A DNA stretch of 7,624 nt. Source: an uncultured Clostridia bacterium (lineage in GTDB: Bacteria; Bacillota; Clostridia; Christensenellales; UBA1242). Below are positions 5,162 through 7,624 of the stretch, piece after piece. Position 1 is the stretch's first letter. Each line of letters begins with the position of its first letter. Under the pieces are notes generated by a model. The model saw nothing but the letters and a program-made list of their open reading frames with translations, did no database searches and had not been told where the DNA came from. A program made the translations under genes and the position numbers. The stretch covers positions 1 through 7,624 of the forward strand of contig CANQRE010000038.1 in NCBI GenBank assembly GCA_947626175.1. Reading direction: 5' to 3'.

Positions 5162-5452
5162 ATGGAAAACGATGAACTTATATCAAAAGCTGACAAGTTA
5201 ATTAGTGAAAATGAGCTTTTGCTTAAAGTTATTGAAAAGGGGAAGGAAATGAAAGTTCCTGTATTATCTAAAAAGCAAACTGTTTTAATGCTAGAGCAAG
5301 ATTTTATGGTTTATATGCTTTTGTTTCGTAGTTCTCTTAGCGTTAATCAAAAAAAGATACTTTCAAAGTTAGAGCATATTACTGATCTTCTTGCTAAGGC
5401 AAAGGGGATTGAGTTTCATGAAGCAATTCATGAATGTATTTCGAAGCTTTAG
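5162..5452 (+). CDS. Small helical protein of unknown function, first rightward gene
   Basis: A 96-residue protein that I do not recognise. It appears all-helical and charged: an N-terminal helix with heptad-like Leu/Ile spacing (residues 5-28, ISKADKLISENELLLKVIEK), a hydrophobic middle (about 42-57, VLMLEQDFMVYMLLF) and a C-terminal helical part. It has no signal peptide, Cys-His cluster or recognised DNA-binding motif. The ATG has AAGGAGG five bases upstream, which makes it strongly translated. It is the first gene under the repressed promoter, the position of early regulators or replication accessory proteins in temperate elements, but nothing in the sequence proves such a role. Confidence 0.75.
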   Translation: MENDELISKADKLISENELLLKVIEKGKEMKVPVLSKKQTVLMLEQDFMVYMLLFRSSLSVNQKKILSKLEHITDLLAKAKGIEFHEAIHECISKL

Positions 5453-5461
5453 GGGGTGAAC

Positions 5462-5692
5462 ATGTCATTTTTTAATAATTGTCAAAAAAAACTTGCCAAC
5501 AAGACAAGTTATAGTAATTTGAAAAATGCTTATGAGCTAAGTGAGCAACGATTGAGAAATGTTGCAAAAACAGGAAATGAGAGAGCGCTAAAAAAAGCTA
5601 TGTCGGAGCATAGGTGTTATGAATATGCTTTGCTATACAAGAACACTCCGGCATATAAGAAAAATTTAACAAAAGGGGGAAGAAGGAAATGA
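5462..5692 (+). CDS. Small basic protein of unknown function
   Basis: A 76-residue, strongly basic protein without recognisable family. It begins MSFFNNCQKKLANK, has a helical centre (about 20-60) and ends in KKNLTKGGRRK. The charge would suit nucleic-acid binding, such as packaging or single-strand binding, but no motif confirms it. The ATG at 5462 was chosen over an in-frame GTG at 5456 because that GTG lies within the ribosome site AGGGGGTG (5451-5458). It starts nine bases after the previous stop, and its own stop overlaps the next start as ATGA (5689-5692), so the three small genes form a tightly coupled operon. Confidence 0.72.
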   Translation: MSFFNNCQKKLANKTSYSNLKNAYELSEQRLRNVAKTGNERALKKAMSEHRCYEYALLYKNTPAYKKNLTKGGRRK

Positions 5693-5874
5693 CAACTGCG
5701 GGAAAAGTGTTTTTGATTGTGTTGGCTGTTCTTGTTGCGATAGTTGGCATATTCTGCGGCCTTTATTTTGGTCTTCCGGCATTTCATGATTGGTTTGTTG
5801 GGTTGTTTAAGGCTGAAAACGCAGAAGCTGTTGAGCAAGGCACAAAAGCCATTGCTTCATTGATTATTCATTAA
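5689..5874 (+). CDS. Small single-pass membrane protein, candidate coat protein
   Basis: A 61-residue protein. Residues about 7-29 are one unbroken hydrophobic helix (VFLIVLAVLVAIVGIFCGLY), preceded by a short MTTAGK head. After a Pro there is an amphipathic segment (about 31-61, AFHDWFVGLF then AENAEAVEQGTKAIASLI). No clear signal-peptide cleavage site is seen. The size and one-helix-plus-amphipathic-helix build recall major coat proteins of filamentous phages, and its place before a large exported, C-terminally anchored protein fits their gene order. However, classical pVIII has the amphipathic part before the membrane helix. A holin-like or small conjugation membrane protein remains possible. 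Its start codon overlaps the upstream stop (ATGA), with GGGGGA about eight bases upstream. Confidence 0.72.
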   Translation: MTTAGKVFLIVLAVLVAIVGIFCGLYFGLPAFHDWFVGLFKAENAEAVEQGTKAIASLIIH

Positions 5875-5876
5875 AA

Positions 5877-5896
5877 AATCGGCTTTAATGCCGGTT
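5877..5896 (-). terminator. Intercistronic hairpin, terminator-like on the minus strand
   Basis: AATCGGC (5877-5883) and GCCGGTT (5890-5896) form a 7-bp stem with one wobble pair and a 6-base loop. Read on the minus strand it is followed by a T-run (As at 5872-5878 on the plus strand), giving an intrinsic-terminator form. On the plus strand no U-tract follows, so it should not stop the operon but may stabilise or process the transcript. Confidence 0.45.
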
Positions 5897-5926
5897 ACAT
5901 ACTAGCGGTGAGTTTTTGGGGGATAT

Positions 5927-7354
5927 ATGCAAATTCGAAAAAGTAAATTTAACATTGGTTTATATGTTTGTCTAAGCTTTTTAATAAGTTTAGTATTTAT
6001 GTTTTTTGCATGTTTTCCTGCAGTTGATATTGTAAAAGCTGAAGATGTGAGTGTATATACTGGAGCATTAGAAGATTTACAAAAAGATGAAAACTTTGAT
6101 ATAAACAAGTTCCCGGTTGATGAAGATGATTATTCTTTGAAAGTTGTTCAAATAGCTGAGTCAAAAAATAGTGAATTATTTGTTTATGTTTATGAGCCTG
6201 CGGTTAATGAAAAAGTGCATGCTACGACAATCAGCTTTTCGACAGCTATAAATGATAGTTTTTACCCGCAATTATATTCATTAAAATTAGTTAGCACAGA
6301 AGGAACGTTGAACAAATATGTTGTTGAAGATTTTAATGTTCTTCCTGATGTTTTGAGATATTATCAAATTGTTTCTATATATAGGGCTTGGAATGAACTT
6401 TTTGATACGCCTGCACCGGAAGGACAAACAATAAGTGAGATTTCATTTTCTGTTGGTCAATTATGGACTGCATGCACTGTAGATAATGAAGTTCATTATA
6501 GTTATTTAACAACTGAAACAATTGAGATAACTGACAAGTTTGTTGGTTTTGTTAGATATGAAAGCGGTTATGATTGGACTAAATTCTTCACCAGTAAAGG
6601 AGTAACTGTTCCAGGTTATGATTGCCATTTTATTGCTTTTTCTACTGATCATGATATTGATCGGCTTATGGAAGTTCAAGTGGTTTATTGTTCTCAATCA
6701 TATCATCTTTCTAGGCTGAATGGCCTTGTTGGTAGTCCTAAATATGGCAACATTGAAGATCATGATGTAACGTTAACATATGTTGATCGTTATAGTGTTG
6801 ACATTCCTACAAATATGTATGGTCAACATAATCATTATGAATGGGATCGCATAAATTCAGCACAAGATTTTGTCAATAGTCAAGACATTAGTTACGGTTA
6901 TTGTGGTGCAATTTTTAACACTGAAACCGATGTTAAATTGACTGATGAAGCAAAAAACATTATTGGAAGCAAACAGTTTGTTGTTAATTTTGCTGAAACA
7001 GAATTTGTTGATGAATTGCGTTCTAGTGGCTTTAACACTGAGCACTATGTAGATAAAACTCTTGTTAGTGATGTTTCAATTTTGAGATTGAAATTTGAAA
7101 CTGATGGAGTGACTTACAATCTTGGTGTTGTTGATAATAAGCAAACGGGATCAGATTCTCCAGTTACTGAAACTATAACTGAGAAAAAGCCTGGTTGGTT
7201 GATTTGGGTGATTGTTGGAGTTGTTTGTTTTATTGTTATTGCCCCATTTTTGCCTTATATTTTTAAGGTTGTTTGGTGGTTGTTGATTTGGGTTTTTAAA
7301 GGTCTTTGGTGGTTGATAAGCTTGCCATTTAGGCTTTTTAAAAGAGATAAATAA
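5927..7354 (+). CDS. Large exported protein with C-terminal membrane anchor, candidate adsorption protein
   Basis: A 475-residue protein with no family I can name. Residues 1-38 are a signal peptide (basic MQIRKSKF, long hydrophobic core, cut after VKA before ED). Residues 39-420 form one extracellular region, aromatic and acidic, probably beta-rich, with several Cys (about 183, 233, 255, 326). A short Thr/Ser/Glu-rich linker (about 405-420) leads to a membrane helix at 424-446. It is followed by two 11-residue aromatic repeats, FKVVWWLLIWV (446-456) and FKGLWWLISLP (457-467), and a basic FRLFKRDK end. Signal peptide, ectodomain and C-terminal anchor match the overall plan of inovirus pIII-type adsorption proteins, but also of many anchored surface proteins. 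GGGGGA just upstream serves the ATG. It follows the 61-residue membrane protein by 52 bases. Confidence 0.8.
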   Translation: MQIRKSKFNIGLYVCLSFLISLVFMFFACFPAVDIVKAEDVSVYTGALEDLQKDENFDINKFPVDEDDYSLKVVQIAESKNSELFVYVYEPAVNEKVHATTISFSTAINDSFYPQLYSLKLVSTEGTLNKYVVEDFNVLPDVLRYYQIVSIYRAWNELFDTPAPEGQTISEISFSVGQLWTACTVDNEVHYSYLTTETIEITDKFVGFVRYESGYDWTKFFTSKGVTVPGYDCHFIAFSTDHDIDRLMEVQVVYCSQSYHLSRLNGLVGSPKYGNIEDHDVTLTYVDRYSVDIPTNMYGQHNHYEWDRINSAQDFVNSQDISYGYCGAIFNTETDVKLTDEAKNIIGSKQFVVNFAETEFVDELRSSGFNTEHYVDKTLVSDVSILRLKFETDGVTYNLGVVDNKQTGSDSPVTETITEKKPGWLIWVIVGVVCFIVIAPFLPYIFKVVWWLLIWVFKGLWWLISLPFRLFKRDK

Positions 7355-7365
7355 AAGGAGTTGAA

Positions 7366-7624
7366 ATGAAATTTAGAGATGTTGTATTTGGTTTGTTGTT
7401 GATCTTGGCGTTGGGTGGAATTGTTGGGACAAGCGTTTTTGTTGGAATGTATATTCGAGATGAAATAGCCAACAGTGCTGTCACGCCTGAAGAACCGCCT
7501 GTTGATGAAGATCCGCCTGAGCCCCGTCCCCCTGAAGAAGATGTTGGAGATCAGGAAGATATGCACGGAGTTAAATCTTATTCAGAAGAGATTGTTGCTA
7601 AATTTAATGAGCATAGGGTTAAAG
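7366..7624 (+). CDS. N-terminus of a membrane-anchored protein with acidic proline-rich linker (partial)
   Basis: The frame is open from ATG 7366 to the window edge (86 codons), so the gene is incomplete. AAAAGGAG lies five bases before the ATG, and the start is 11 bases after the previous stop. After MKFRD comes a hydrophobic helix (about 6-28, VVFGLLLILALGGIVGTSVF), either a membrane anchor or an uncleaved signal. Next is an acidic Pro-rich spacer (about 40-60, with PEEPPVDEDPPEPRPPEED), then a charged, probably helical or globular start (YSEEIVAKFNEH). Such spacers usually hold a domain away from the membrane. Its position after the candidate adsorption protein suggests another envelope or secretion component. 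The function cannot be read from this fragment. Confidence 0.8.
   Translation, partial: MKFRDVVFGLLLILALGGIVGTSVFVGMYIRDEIANSAVTPEEPPVDEDPPEPRPPEEDVGDQEDMHGVKSYSEEIVAKFNEHRVK

Larger units (their letters stand above)
2683..7624. mobile_element. Left part of an integrated prophage-like element
   Basis: A tyrosine recombinase gene lies with its 3' end about 100 bases from the 3' end of an intact tRNA-Val. Beyond it are a nuclease-like gene, a phage-type repressor, divergent promoters with repeated operators, and a rightward operon of small and membrane proteins. Codon choice shifts from the AAC/ACA preference of the 628-residue secreted protein to AAT-rich usage. No second copy of the tRNA 3' end is found inside the window, so the far end lies beyond 7624. 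The left edge is placed just after the tRNA CCA; the true crossover may lie within the tRNA. Whether it is a phage, a phage satellite or a conjugative element cannot be settled here. Confidence 0.8.

Noticed and set aside
3966..5692. Reassigned TGA (Trp) as in Mollicutes
   Set aside because: TGA ends the nuclease, repressor and 76-residue genes at sensible points, two of them in ATGA overlaps, and Trp is encoded by TGG.
7255..7566. Minus-strand frame of 103 codons opposite the end of the 475-residue gene
   Set aside because: It lies across two well-supported plus-strand genes, has no ribosome site context and shows no recognisable composition of a real protein.

Overview
The window comes from a low-GC bacterium that uses the standard bacterial code: TGG encodes Trp and TGA acts as a stop. 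AAGGAG-type ribosome binding sites, TTGACA/TATAAT promoters, U-tailed terminators and InlB-type repeats in a secreted protein point to Bacillota, probably an uncultured gut Clostridia or Bacilli lineage. The lineage is an inference; no marker here fixes it.

The left part (1-2730) looks chromosomal. It opens with a complete 5S rRNA gene and its terminator. Next comes a scrambled stretch (about 190-420) holding a broken partial copy of the 5S tail and terminator, split by two hairpin-rich insertions. A promoter then drives a 628-residue secreted protein with InlB-like beta modules. After its terminator, a consensus promoter precedes tRNA-Val(UAC) with encoded CCA and a strong terminator.

The right part (about 2683-7624 and beyond) reads as one end of an integrated mobile element sitting against the 3' end of tRNA-Val. 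A leftward operon encodes a short XRE-family repressor, a DUF2726-type nuclease-like protein carrying a UvrD-type Tudor tail, a small gene that seems broken at two A-runs, and a tyrosine recombinase with all catalytic residues. It starts from a divergent control region with four copies of a TAAC-N5-GKTA-like site laid over both promoters, the layout of a temperate-phage switch. The rightward operon encodes two small soluble proteins, a 61-residue one-helix membrane protein, a 475-residue protein with a signal peptide, large ectodomain and C-terminal membrane anchor, and the start of another membrane protein with an acidic proline-rich linker.

The rightward cargo resembles, in architecture only, the coat/adsorption block of filamentous phages (Inoviridae-like). 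That makes an undescribed inovirus-like prophage of a Gram-positive host the most interesting reading. The defining genes (Zot/pI ATPase, replication initiator) and the distal attachment site are not in the window, so this stays a hypothesis. An integrative conjugative element or another small temperate element is the main alternative.
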